Program-made: the position numbers and the translations under genes
The notes under the pieces: generated by a model
The model's database searches: none
Told to the model about the DNA's origin: nothing
What the model saw: the letters and a program-made list of their open reading frames with translations, nothing else
In this document: in pieces, positions 37,937-45,466 of the stretch
How the letters are laid out: each line of letters begins with the position of its first letter
Numbering within the stretch: position 1 is the first letter of the stretch
Origin: an uncultured Bacteroidaceae bacterium
Lineage (GTDB): Bacteria > Bacteroidota > Bacteroidia > Bacteroidales > Bacteroidaceae
NCBI GenBank assembly: GCA_905234125.1
Contig: CAJOGQ010000013.1
Span: 1 to 48,213 of the forward strand
Direction of reading: 5' to 3'
Length of the DNA: 48,213 nt

Positions 37937-38053
37937 CAGTGCGATTGAGCAAGATAATAACGAGGTCCAAGAGGGACTTACTTCATTTTTCAGTAGGGCG
38001 AAAGTCCTATATTTAGGATCAGTTCCTCAATTACCTCTTATATTTAATATGAG

Positions 38054-40330
38054 ATGAACGACAAGGCTTTGACCAAGGTAGCGTTGCGCTACCGTGCTGT
38101 GTTCCTCGACATTTGCCATGAGGACGTGAACATGCAGTCGGAGATTTCGGTGCCTGTGACGGCATTCGTGGCTCGACTGAAAGAGAACGGATTCTGCGTC
38201 AGCGAGGAACTGCTTCATGCCCTGAATGTGGTGCCTGTTGGCAGACTCTCCGACATCACGGAGTGCATCAACGAGGTGATGGGAGTGGAATTGAATTGGG
38301 CACCGCTTGTGAAGGGGTGGGATGTTCCCACGGGCGAAACGCTGATAGACCATTGCCTCACCTTCTTCGTCAATCTCTTGGGAGGCGAGGAAGCAGGGTT
38401 CACGGGTACGACCCTTCCATGTGGTCATTTCATCCCTGATGGTACGTTCCCTTTGGAGCGTTACAACGGTTGCCCGTTCTGTGGCACACCTTTCGAAACG
38501 GCTGATTATGTTTTTAAGGGTCAAGGAAGCAAGTTGAAGGAACTGCGTCTGTTCACCATCGAGGACATGCAGCATGTGTTCTCATCCCTTCTTTCATCGG
38601 CCACGCCACTTGATGGCACTCAAAAGGACTCGCTGGAACAACTGCTCCGTGAGTTCCCATTGCCCGACAATCCCAACATCACGATGAAGGAGACGGTCAT
38701 GCTGGTCATCAAGCTGTTGGTGGAGCAAGACAAGGCTGACGAAGCCACGAAACTTCTCAAGACACCTACAGACATCCTTCGTCACCTGTGGTATGAGAAG
38801 ACAGGCCAACTCCAAATCATTGAGCCAAAGACTTTGGTTGCCCATGCCCGCAAGCTCTATCACCATATGTGGGGACCATTGGACAGGGGTGCAGAAGCCT
38901 CTGAAGCCATGAAGCAGAAGCTGATGCTGAAGTACGACCGCAAGACGTGTCTGCGTGTGGCCAAGTGGCTGAATGCCCTTCCGATGACAGTTCAGCAAGC
39001 CTCGGAGAACATGAACCCCAAGCGTGGCATGTGGGTTCGCATGATTCGAGCCTTGCGTTTGGGTGAATACTCACGCAAGAAGGGTTTTGAACATCTGGCT
39101 GAGATGCTGGATGTGTTCTACAAGCAGAACTACACCACGTGGCAGGGTCGTGTGGACAAGGCTCGCTCTGCGAACGATGCCGACCAGACGTTGGCTTTGC
39201 TGAAGGAGCGCCCCGGACTCTTTGCCCGTTGCCTGTTCGCCTCCATGCTTCGCTTTGGCAGCGAGAAAGTGCTTGGCGCCTTTGAGGAGATTGCCGACAA
39301 GATGCCTGCCCGCCTGTTGCTCTCATTGGGCAATGCGTCCGAAGCCTATTTCGACCCCAAGGAGGAGCGTCTGGCTCGTCCCATCACAGGTGTCACCCAT
39401 CAGATTGAATCCAACAAGCTGTTGGCACTCTACGACGACAAGACTCTCCAAGCGATGGTGGAAGCCGTGAACAACCTCTACAGGGCTTCGATGGAAAGGC
39501 GTTTCTCTGCACAAAAGACTGAGGCGAAGACCATCTATATCGATTCGGCTCTATATGATATTCCTGTCAGCGTGGGCGACCGCTCCACCACCATACAAGA
39601 CACATCCTGTGCCCTGCCTGGCATGCGGTTCCCTGTCGAGGGCGATGCCATCCGTCTCTTCCTCCATTGGGGCAAAGGCTTGCATGCCCAGCATCTCGAC
39701 ATGGATCTGAGCTGCCGCATTTCTTTCCCGACCAAGAATGAAGACTGCGCCTACTACAATCTCACCTGCACGGGTGCCAAACATTCAGGCGACATCCAGC
39801 ACATCCCTGAGATGGTGGGCACAGCTGAGTATGTGGAGCTGTCGTTGCCCGAACTGGAGAAAGCAGGTGCCGTTTATGCCACATTCACTTGCAACGCCTA
39901 CTCTCATGGTGCCCTCTCCCCCAATCTGGTGATTGGTTGGATGGACGCTGCACAGCCCATGACCATCTCCAAGAAGGATGGTGTGGCCTACGACCCATCC
40001 TGTGTCCAACACATGGTTCGTGTCAGCGAGGGTAACCTTTCCAAAGGACTGGTGTTTGGTGTGCTCGATGTGGCCAAGCGTGAAATCATCTGGCTCGAAA
40101 TGCCCTTCACCGCCCAGACGTTGAAAGGAGCCAACAGCAAGTCCGTGGAGGCCATGCTTCACAAATTGGCCTCCAAACTCTCTGTGGGTGCTCTGCTCGA
40201 CATCAAGGCGAAGGCTCAGCACCTGACCGTCGTAGATCATGTCCAAGATGCCGATGAAGCCTACACCTACGAGTGGGCGCTCAATCCGGCAGACGTGACG
40301 GCATTGTTGACTGACACCTCTCGTACTTAG
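38054..40330 (+). CDS. RING-like zinc-motif protein with TerD-like C-terminal domain
   Basis: 758 residues, no signal peptide. Around residues 120-150 is a Cys/His cluster, PCGHFIPDG followed by NGCPFCGTPF, resembling half of a RING or zinc-ribbon. The middle is helical. From about residue 495 comes a beta-rich domain with GDAIRLFLHWGKG, DMDLSCRISF and, after the Cys-rich strand, HSGDI; this pattern resembles TerD-type tellurium-resistance domains. The combination fits the family I recall as MXAN_6230/SCO0930 RING-finger proteins, whose function is unknown. It has its own promoter element and sits between two secreted-protein genes with no visible functional link. Confidence 0.65.
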   Translation: MNDKALTKVALRYRAVFLDICHEDVNMQSEISVPVTAFVARLKENGFCVSEELLHALNVVPVGRLSDITECINEVMGVELNWAPLVKGWDVPTGETLIDHCLTFFVNLLGGEEAGFTGTTLPCGHFIPDGTFPLERYNGCPFCGTPFETADYVFKGQGSKLKELRLFTIEDMQHVFSSLLSSATPLDGTQKDSLEQLLREFPLPDNPNITMKETVMLVIKLLVEQDKADEATKLLKTPTDILRHLWYEKTGQLQIIEPKTLVAHARKLYHHMWGPLDRGAEASEAMKQKLMLKYDRKTCLRVAKWLNALPMTVQQASENMNPKRGMWVRMIRALRLGEYSRKKGFEHLAEMLDVFYKQNYTTWQGRVDKARSANDADQTLALLKERPGLFARCLFASMLRFGSEKVLGAFEEIADKMPARLLLSLGNASEAYFDPKEERLARPITGVTHQIESNKLLALYDDKTLQAMVEAVNNLYRASMERRFSAQKTEAKTIYIDSALYDIPVSVGDRSTTIQDTSCALPGMRFPVEGDAIRLFLHWGKGLHAQHLDMDLSCRISFPTKNEDCAYYNLTCTGAKHSGDIQHIPEMVGTAEYVELSLPELEKAGAVYATFTCNAYSHGALSPNLVIGWMDAAQPMTISKKDGVAYDPSCVQHMVRVSEGNLSKGLVFGVLDVAKREIIWLEMPFTAQTLKGANSKSVEAMLHKLASKLSVGALLDIKAKAQHLTVVDHVQDADEAYTYEWALNPADVTALLTDTSRT

Positions 40331-40354
40331 TAACAAACCAACCAATAACACAAT

Positions 40355-42136
40355 ATGAAAAAAAACATTCTTTTACTGATCCTGCTCGTAGTGGGACTGT
40401 TGCCTGCCAAAGCAGACAACATCACGGTTGATGGCACCAACCGTTCGTATAACGTCTATGTGCCGAAGAATCTTGGTGAGAACCGTCCGTTATTCATCTT
40501 CTGTCATGGTTACAATCAGGATGCCAACTGGATGCAGAACAACGAGTTCAAGAACGACAAGGTGAGCATGGAGGCTGTCTGCGACACAGCCAAGTTCATT
40601 ATCGTATTCCCCAATGGCATCGACAGAGCGTGGGACACCTCTGGCAATCGCGACATCAACTTTATCAAGGCGCTTATCGACAAGATGGCGACGCAGTACA
40701 AGATAGACCGCAATCGTGTCTATCTCGGAGGCTTCTCCATGGGTGGCATGCTCACCTATCACGCCATGAACAAGATTCCAGATCTCATTGCCGCTTTCGT
40801 TCCTGTCAGCGGCTATCCGATGGGTGGTGCGACGGCCAATGCCAATGTGCGACCAATCCCCATCATGCATATTCATGGTACGGGTGATGATGTGTGTGCT
40901 TTCAGCGGCGCACAGCCAGCGCTGAATGTGTGGATCAAGCACAACGGCTGTCCCACAACAGCCAAAGTCGTGAGCAACTACAACGGTTTCAATGCCAAGA
41001 TGCATACTTGGGCACCAGGCAAGGACGATGTTGAGGTTAAATTGCTGGAGTTGGCCAACAAAGGACACTGGATTTGCAAGGAGACCCAAGTCTATACAGG
41101 TAAGGAGATGTGGAACTTCTGTAAAAAATACTCGCTCAACAAGACCAATCCCTCAGTGAGCATCACCTCACCTAAGGCACCACTCACCTACACCTGTTTC
41201 GCCCCTGTGGATCAGGCCGAATTTCCTTCTATCGACATCACAGCCGATGCCTCTGACCCCAACGGAACCATTGCCAAGGTGGAATTCTACGATGGAAACA
41301 CGCTCATCGCCACTTGTGAGAAGAAACCCTACAAGGCCACGTTCGAAAACAAGAAATCGGGCACACACACCATCAAAGTGGTGGCCACCGACAACGATGG
41401 CGAGACAGGATCTGCCACCATCGAATTAACCTACAACCACCCTTTGGCGCAATACTCCCTCTCTCAGTTCTTCTCTGAGGCAGGGAGTTTGCCTTCTGGA
41501 TGGGCTACAGACGATGGCAACGACCAGCGCACAGGCTACAGCAACGGCTACAATCAGGGCTGTCGTGTGTTTCAGTTCACAGCCAGCCGTCGTGGTTTCA
41601 ACTATGGTCTCTACTTTCGCAATGTGGAAGGCAAGGCTAATGCTGGTACAGCGAAGTACGGACTCGCCAAGACCAACACTACGCTCACGCTCCAACCTGG
41701 CAAGTACGCTCTGAAATACAAAGTCTGCAATTGGAACCGACCTTCATTCTCTCCCATTGACATCTACATCGAGAAACGTTCGAATGGACAGGTCATCGCT
41801 TTGCAAACCTACACGCCCACCGTCAATATCGGCAATGACCCCTCCAACAGTTTTGGCACCGTGGCTCAGCAAACCCTCGACTTTGAGGTGACGGAAGCCG
41901 GCGACTATGTCCTGGCTTTTCGTACAGCCCAAGCAGAATGGGCAGATGGTGTCATAGGCCAACTCACCCTCATGGTCAGCGAGTTCACCTCCACAGGCAT
42001 CGAGGCTGTCCATGCTCCTGTCAACTCTCACCTGTCACCTGTCAACTATTACAACCTGCAAGGCCAGGAGGTTACGACACCCACTCGTGGCATATATATT
42101 CATAGGGGTAAGAAAGTGTATGTGAAGAACCGTTAG
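40355..42136 (+). CDS. Secreted esterase (PHB depolymerase/CE1-like) with Ig-like domain
   Basis: 593 residues with a signal peptide ([20 protein letters not shown]). The alpha/beta hydrolase domain covers about residues 20-265. It has FCHGYNQD oxyanion-loop text, the nucleophile elbow GFSMGG, and the catalytic His probably in NKGHWICK; the acid may be in HGTGDD. An Ig-like domain ([24 protein letters not shown]) and a C-terminal beta-sandwich follow, then the tail YYNLQGQEV...[13 protein letters not shown]. It could be a feruloyl or acetyl-xylan esterase. The hinge before the tail ([12 protein letters not shown] 42018-42047) is related to the 14-bp repeat. Its stop overlaps the rubrerythrin stop by four bases. 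Confidence 0.87.
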   Translation: MKKNILLLILLVVGLLPAKADNITVDGTNRSYNVYVPKNLGENRPLFIFCHGYNQDANWMQNNEFKNDKVSMEAVCDTAKFIIVFPNGIDRAWDTSGNRDINFIKALIDKMATQYKIDRNRVYLGGFSMGGMLTYHAMNKIPDLIAAFVPVSGYPMGGATANANVRPIPIMHIHGTGDDVCAFSGAQPALNVWIKHNGCPTTAKVVSNYNGFNAKMHTWAPGKDDVEVKLLELANKGHWICKETQVYTGKEMWNFCKKYSLNKTNPSVSITSPKAPLTYTCFAPVDQAEFPSIDITADASDPNGTIAKVEFYDGNTLIATCEKKPYKATFENKKSGTHTIKVVATDNDGETGSATIELTYNHPLAQYSLSQFFSEAGSLPSGWATDDGNDQRTGYSNGYNQGCRVFQFTASRRGFNYGLYFRNVEGKANAGTAKYGLAKTNTTLTLQPGKYALKYKVCNWNRPSFSPIDIYIEKRSNGQVIALQTYTPTVNIGNDPSNSFGTVAQQTLDFEVTEAGDYVLAFRTAQAEWADGVIGQLTLMVSEFTSTGIEAVHAPVNSHLSPVNYYNLQGQEVTTPTRGIYIHRGKKVYVKNR

Positions 42137-42744
42137 TAGTTCTCCGCATTAATCTCGAAGAAAGCCTGTGGATGTGCGCATACGGGGCAAACTTCAGGGG
42201 CTTCTGTGCCGACAACGATGTGACCACAGTTGCGGCATTCCCAAACTTTGACACCACTCTTGCGGAACACTTCGTTGGTCTCAATGTTGCGCAACAGGGC
42301 ACGGTAACGCTCCTCGTGGTGCTTCTCGATGGCTGCCACACCTCTGAACTGCTCAGCGAGTTCGTGGAATCCTTCCTCGTCAGCCTCGCGGGCAAACTTG
42401 TCGTACATATCCGTCCACTCGTAGTTCTCGCCCTCAGCAGCATGGAGCAGGTTCTCGATGGTGGTTCCTACTCCACCCAGATGCTTGAACCACAGTTTCG
42501 CATGCTCCTTCTCATTGTCGGCAGTCTTCAGGAAGAGGGCAGAAATCTGCTCGTAGCCGTTTTTCTTAGCCACAGAAGCAAAGTATGTGTACTTGTTGCG
42601 TGCCATCGACTCGCCTGCAAAGGCAGCTTCGAGGTTCTTCTCAGTCTTGGTGCCAGCATATTTGTTGGCCTTGGGCGCTTCAGCTTTTGCGGTCTTGTCC
42701 ACAGGCTGAGGCTCCGATTGATTGTTGGAAAGTGAATTGCTCAT
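42133..42744 (-). CDS. Rubrerythrin
   Basis: 203 residues. A ferritin-like diiron domain ([54 protein letters not shown]) is followed by a rubredoxin domain with two CxxC knuckles ([15 protein letters not shown]). It reduces hydrogen peroxide and protects anaerobes from oxygen. It has an unusual polar N-terminal extension of about 30 residues rich in N, Q, P and K. The frame is open to 42792; I prefer the ATG at 42744 because a promoter element at 42804-42811 would leave almost no leader for the upstream start. Confidence 0.9.
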   Translation of the reverse strand: MSNSLSNNQSEPQPVDKTAKAEAPKANKYAGTKTEKNLEAAFAGESMARNKYTYFASVAKKNGYEQISALFLKTADNEKEHAKLWFKHLGGVGTTIENLLHAAEGENYEWTDMYDKFAREADEEGFHELAEQFRGVAAIEKHHEERYRALLRNIETNEVFRKSGVKVWECRNCGHIVVGTEAPEVCPVCAHPQAFFEINAENY

Positions 42745-42803
42745 ACTCTTGTTAGTTTTTATGTTTATGTCGTTTTGGTAATGATGTTTCACAAAAGAGG
42801 GTA

Positions 42804-42811
42804 CAAATATA
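42804..42811 (-). promoter_or_regulatory. -7 element of the rubrerythrin gene
   Basis: Reads TATATTTG on the minus strand, 60 bases before the chosen ATG at 42744. Confidence 0.5.
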
Positions 42812-43010
42812 GCCTTTTCTTTCCGAATCTGTGTGATGAAACGACAAAAAGTTGAAAAAAAGCCACAAATCAGCTCTAAGAAACCCTTTTTTGATATAAA
42901 AGACCACAGGATGCCCTATTGATGTTTTCTTCTTTTTGTGGAAAAGGAGATGGCGGAGCCTGAAAAAACAACGCCGTTGTTTTGAACTTCCCACACCGAT
43001 GTTTTGCCCA

Positions 43011-43039
43011 AATAACGCCGTTGTTTTTTATCCAGCATG
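43011..43039 (+). pseudogene. Second remnant of the 27255-type lipoprotein gene 3' end
   Basis: From AACGCCGTTG onward about 25 of 29 bases match the sequence around the stop codon of the 27255-28175 gene, running past its stop into the 3' flank (CCAGCAT.CCG). Here the stop is changed (TAA to TAT). The word AACGCCGTTG also occurs 44 bases upstream inside the 42965 palindrome. Confidence 0.5.
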
Positions 43040-43211
43040 CCGCTACTCACGGCTCAAAAAAGGTGAGATATGCGGAGATGAGTGTAAAAAATCCCCAACA
43101 TCTCACATCCTTCGTCATTATGCCACCATCAAGGGGCAACTTTGTAGCACGCCACGTGGCTGTAGTCTGTTTCTTCATCACCTTGAATGGTGAGGACTGA
43201 AGTGAGGTCTA

Positions 43212-43295
43212 TGTGAGGTGTTTGTGAGGTGTTCAGGCAACACCTCACATCGACAACGCGTTGAAGAACAAACACTTGTGGCACAAATGTGAGGT
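43212..43295. repeat. TGTGAGGTGTT word cluster with perfect 11-bp hairpin
   Basis: TGTGAGGTGTT at 43223-43233 pairs perfectly with AACACCTCACA at 43239-43249 over a five-base loop. Further copies of TGTGAGGTG lie at 43212-43220 and about 43289. There is no T-run after the hairpin. It may be a protein-binding or recombination site. Confidence 0.7.
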
Positions 43296-43313
43296 GTTGG
43301 CCTTTTTTTCATG

Positions 43314-43351
43314 ATAACTATGAAAAATATGTTGGATAGCTATGCAGGATA
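43314..43351 (+). repeat. Repeat A, copy 1
   Basis: 38 bases, 30 of them identical to 44669-44706 in the same orientation. The best-conserved part is TTGGAT.GCTATGCAGGA. Confidence 0.75.
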
Positions 43352-43371
43352 CCCATAAGGGCATCATGGAT

Positions 43372-43450
43372 GAGCTACCGGCTCAACGCCATCGTGCTAC
43401 CGGCTCGTCGCCTTTGAGCTACCGACTCAATGCCTTGGGGGTACCGGCTC
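43372..43450. repeat. Dispersed repeat R1, copy b (reverse of 27142-27220)
   Basis: Same 79-base length and unit structure as R1a but in reverse. Units end at 43384, 43406, 43428 and 43450, each carrying a version of GCTACCGGCTC. Confidence 0.85.
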
Positions 43451-43461
43451 TTCTGGATAGT

Positions 43462-43532
43462 AGTAAACAAACGCCCCTTTTCTCGGTAAGAAACCATACG
43501 TTTGTCGTAATATAACTATCCGTTTGTTGCTT
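43462..43532 (+). repeat. Repeat B, copy 1
   Basis: About 71 bases starting AGTAAACAAACGCCCC and closely matching 44508-44579 in the same orientation. Each copy contains one ACAAACG and two CGTTTGT words in opposite orientation, a possible set of protein-binding sites. Confidence 0.8.
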
Positions 43533-43695
43533 GGGCCACATTATGACAAGAAATCATGTAAACTCTCACCTCGCTACATGGCTTCTATAACCAATACCCC
43601 TTCCATAAACTTTACACAAATTGTACATTCCCATCTCGCTATGCACGCCCAAACAGATAAAATTGCAAGAAAAAATGAAAAAATGTACCAGAATG

Positions 43696-43727
43696 TTTGG
43701 TAGTTACACCAATTATCACTTACTTTG
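43696..43727 (+). promoter_or_regulatory. Probable promoter of the kinase-like gene
   Basis: TTTG at 43696-43699, 20 bases, then TTACTTTG at 43720-43727, one base off the TAnnTTTG consensus, about 70 bases before the ATG. Confidence 0.45.
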
Positions 43728-43797
43728 TCCTCGATTCATGCACTTTGGAGATGCTTACATGAACATTCTTGAGGTGCTTGCTCACTAAATCACAAAA

Positions 43798-44481
43798 ATG
43801 ATGGATGACAATGAAAGAACTGAACGAATACCACAAGCAGCAGATAGCCAGGAAACAGATCTTCCTGACCTTTATGAGGCTGCATCCGCTGTCGCAAGAA
43901 GAGTGCTTGAGTCAAGTCAGGAGATTGCGGGAACAACGTATTGCAAGGGAGTCCAGATTGCAGAATTAACCAAATGGGCTAAAGCCAATGGTTTTTGGAT
44001 AGCCAGTACAGACTTATTGGGAGAATTCTCTGATAGGGGCTCAGAGAATGAGGTGTATGTGTCTTCATCAGGAACAATCATGTTCAAACTCAATGACTTC
44101 CGTTATTCTGATGACAATCTTTCCGCTTTTTTTGACCGTCTCGAAGCCCACAACCATTATTTCCCTGATTGTGGTTATCAACTGATAGGCTTTGCGGAGA
44201 ACCATGACGGCAAGACTTGTGCAGTCCTTGCACAGCCTTTTATTGTTGCTGAACGCGAAGCTACTGATGAAGAAATAAAAGAAGAATTGCAATTGCTTGG
44301 TTTCACTTCCGAACTCAATGGTGAATACTTCACCAATGGTGTTCACGACATTTTCGATGCTCTTCCCAACAATGTTCTGATGGGAATAGATGGTCGTCTC
44401 TATTTTATCGATACAATAATCTACAAGTCTGCGACGGACACTTTACAGACTTACAAAAGTTTGTCTCCACGTTACAAATAA
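43798..44481 (+). CDS. Kinase-fold protein resembling polyvalent-protein kinase domains
   Basis: 227 residues, no signal peptide. After an acidic N-terminus come ENEVYVSSSGTIMFKLNDF (strand with candidate ATP-binding Lys), HNHYFPDCGYQLIGFAENHDG and CAVLAQPFIVAERE (hinge). Then DALPNNVL looks like the kinase catalytic loop (Asp with Asn five residues on), and GRLYFIDT like the metal-binding Asp. This matches the kinase domain found in Bacteroidetes phage and conjugative-element polyvalent proteins (Kinase-PolyVal, from memory). Here it stands alone. Two ATGs (43798, 43801) are possible. Repeats A and B flank it on both sides, and its DNA is more AT-rich than the core genes, pointing to transfer. 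Confidence 0.7.
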   Translation: MMDDNERTERIPQAADSQETDLPDLYEAASAVARRVLESSQEIAGTTYCKGVQIAELTKWAKANGFWIASTDLLGEFSDRGSENEVYVSSSGTIMFKLNDFRYSDDNLSAFFDRLEAHNHYFPDCGYQLIGFAENHDGKTCAVLAQPFIVAEREATDEEIKEELQLLGFTSELNGEYFTNGVHDIFDALPNNVLMGIDGRLYFIDTIIYKSATDTLQTYKSLSPRYK

Positions 44482-44507
44482 GAAGTCACCCACCCACTTT
44501 TTTGCCA

Positions 44508-44579
44508 AGTAAACAAACGCTCCTTTTCTCGGTAAAAACTATACGTTTGTCGTAATGTTTTCACTCGTTTGTCGCTTTG
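44508..44579 (+). repeat. Repeat B, copy 2
   Basis: Matches 43462-43532 in the same orientation, starting 26 bases after the kinase-like gene stop. It keeps the core ACGTTTGTCGTAAT and the CTTTTCTCGGTAA block. Confidence 0.8.
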
Positions 44580-44668
44580 TTCTATAATAACATACCCCTT
44601 TGGGGTGATTAAGCGGATTAAACTGATTCTCAGAGCTACTTGCCAGAAGGCTTTCTAAATATTTTTCT

Positions 44669-44706
44669 ATAGTTATGCAAAAAGTTTTGGATGGCTATGC
44701 AGGAAA
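44669..44706 (+). repeat. Repeat A, copy 2
   Basis: Second copy of the 38-base repeat at 43314-43351, same orientation, making the order A-B-gene-B-A. Confidence 0.75.
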
Positions 44707-44748
44707 AGACACCATTTTACCGTCTGCTCGTTTTTTGTGCCCTTACGT

Positions 44749-44874
44749 ATGGAGGGTATAGTGAAAGTCAACGGATGCAAATTTGCATTGGTTGAATATC
44801 AAGACAAGGTGCAAGGGCTCAAATTTGAGTTCTCGTCCTGTGCAGAGGAAAATAGACCTTACAAAGTGCGCTAA
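44749..44874 (+). CDS. Possible 41-residue small protein
   Basis: A short frame starting MEGIVKVNGCKFALVEYQDK and ending ENRPYKVR. It follows directly after repeat A2 and is not recognised. It could be the start of a truncated mobile-element gene. No promoter or ribosome-binding site was seen. A minus-strand frame (44871 to about 45050) with protein-like text ending KSTPYIID meets it tail to tail but has no good start. Confidence 0.25.
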   Translation: MEGIVKVNGCKFALVEYQDKVQGLKFEFSSCAEENRPYKVR

Positions 44875-44980
44875 TCAATGATGTAAGGTGTACTTTTTTG
44901 TCCTCTCTTGAAAATATTCCTCAATTTCTTTGGCTGATTCAAATAATCATTGTCCATTTGCAACTGCACTACTCGATGAA

Positions 44981-45354
44981 GTGCTTCAATAGTGGAGCAC
45001 ACATGAATCGGGTGGGCACTACATAATGGAAAAGCGTCACACGATGCTTTGTCGATTGGCTATCTGAAATAACCACACAGCAATACATGCCAAAGACAAT
45101 GCGGAGTTGATGCCACGGGTATACTGAAATGTATCCCCGTTGTGTGCTTGAAGGCTATCCATGCCTTCTGAGCACACTTACGGGTGAATCAGTAATACGT
45201 TGCGCGGGTATCACTTTGTTCGTCAGCATGTAGGGCTGTGGTTAGCCTCGGATAGCAGATGAGCAGAAAGTGGATACCCACGTTTTTGTTATGTGGTTAA
45301 GCACAACAGATTAGGGTTGCCTAAACTTGGGTATCATAGGGCGTCTATAGATAC
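44981..45354 (+). ncRNA. Candidate structured RNA ahead of the LRR/MBG gene
   Basis: A chain of hairpins with little sequence between them. They are 44981-45000 (seven pairs), 45031-45050 (eight pairs, ACAC loop), 45058-45075, 45115-45140 (nine of ten pairs), 45142-45177 (13 pairs with an internal mismatch), a long arm 45206-45279 (GGGTATC-ACTTT-GTTCGTC with GATGAGC-AAAGT-GATACCC, two G-U pairs), 45311-45324, and 45331-45354. The word GGGTATC recurs in three of them. I find no tmRNA, RNase P, SRP or group II intron hallmarks. It could be a free RNA, a long regulatory leader for the downstream gene, or a DNA-level recombination site. Confidence 0.4.
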
Positions 45355-45466
45355 AAAGATATGACGGAAAGAAAAATAAAGAGGGATAGTATCGAAAAGG
45401 AAGAAAGAGACACTCTTTCTATCATAGAACAAATTCAGAAAACACTAAATATTAACAACAAAAAAT

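Larger units (their letters stand above)
42745..43797. other. Gene-poor, repeat-rich interval
   Basis: About 1 kb with no gene I can support. In order it holds a perfect palindrome AAAACAACG-C-CGTTGTTTT (42965-42983); a second related word and lipoprotein-gene remnant (43011-43039); a cluster of TGTGAGGTGTT words with a hairpin (43212-43295); repeat A1 (43314-43351); repeat R1b (43372-43450); repeat B1 (43462-43532); and the promoter of the kinase-like gene. Confidence 0.75.

Noticed and set aside
43675..43788. 37-codon frame (MKKCTRMFGSY...) just before the kinase-like gene
   Set aside because: The probable promoter at 43696-43727 lies inside it, so its start would not be on the transcript; no other support.
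44981..45354. tmRNA, RNase P RNA, SRP RNA or group II intron
   Set aside because: The tRNA-like end, the GAGGAAAGTCC-type core, the GGAAGGAAGCAGC-type loop and a domain V hairpin were looked for and not seen.
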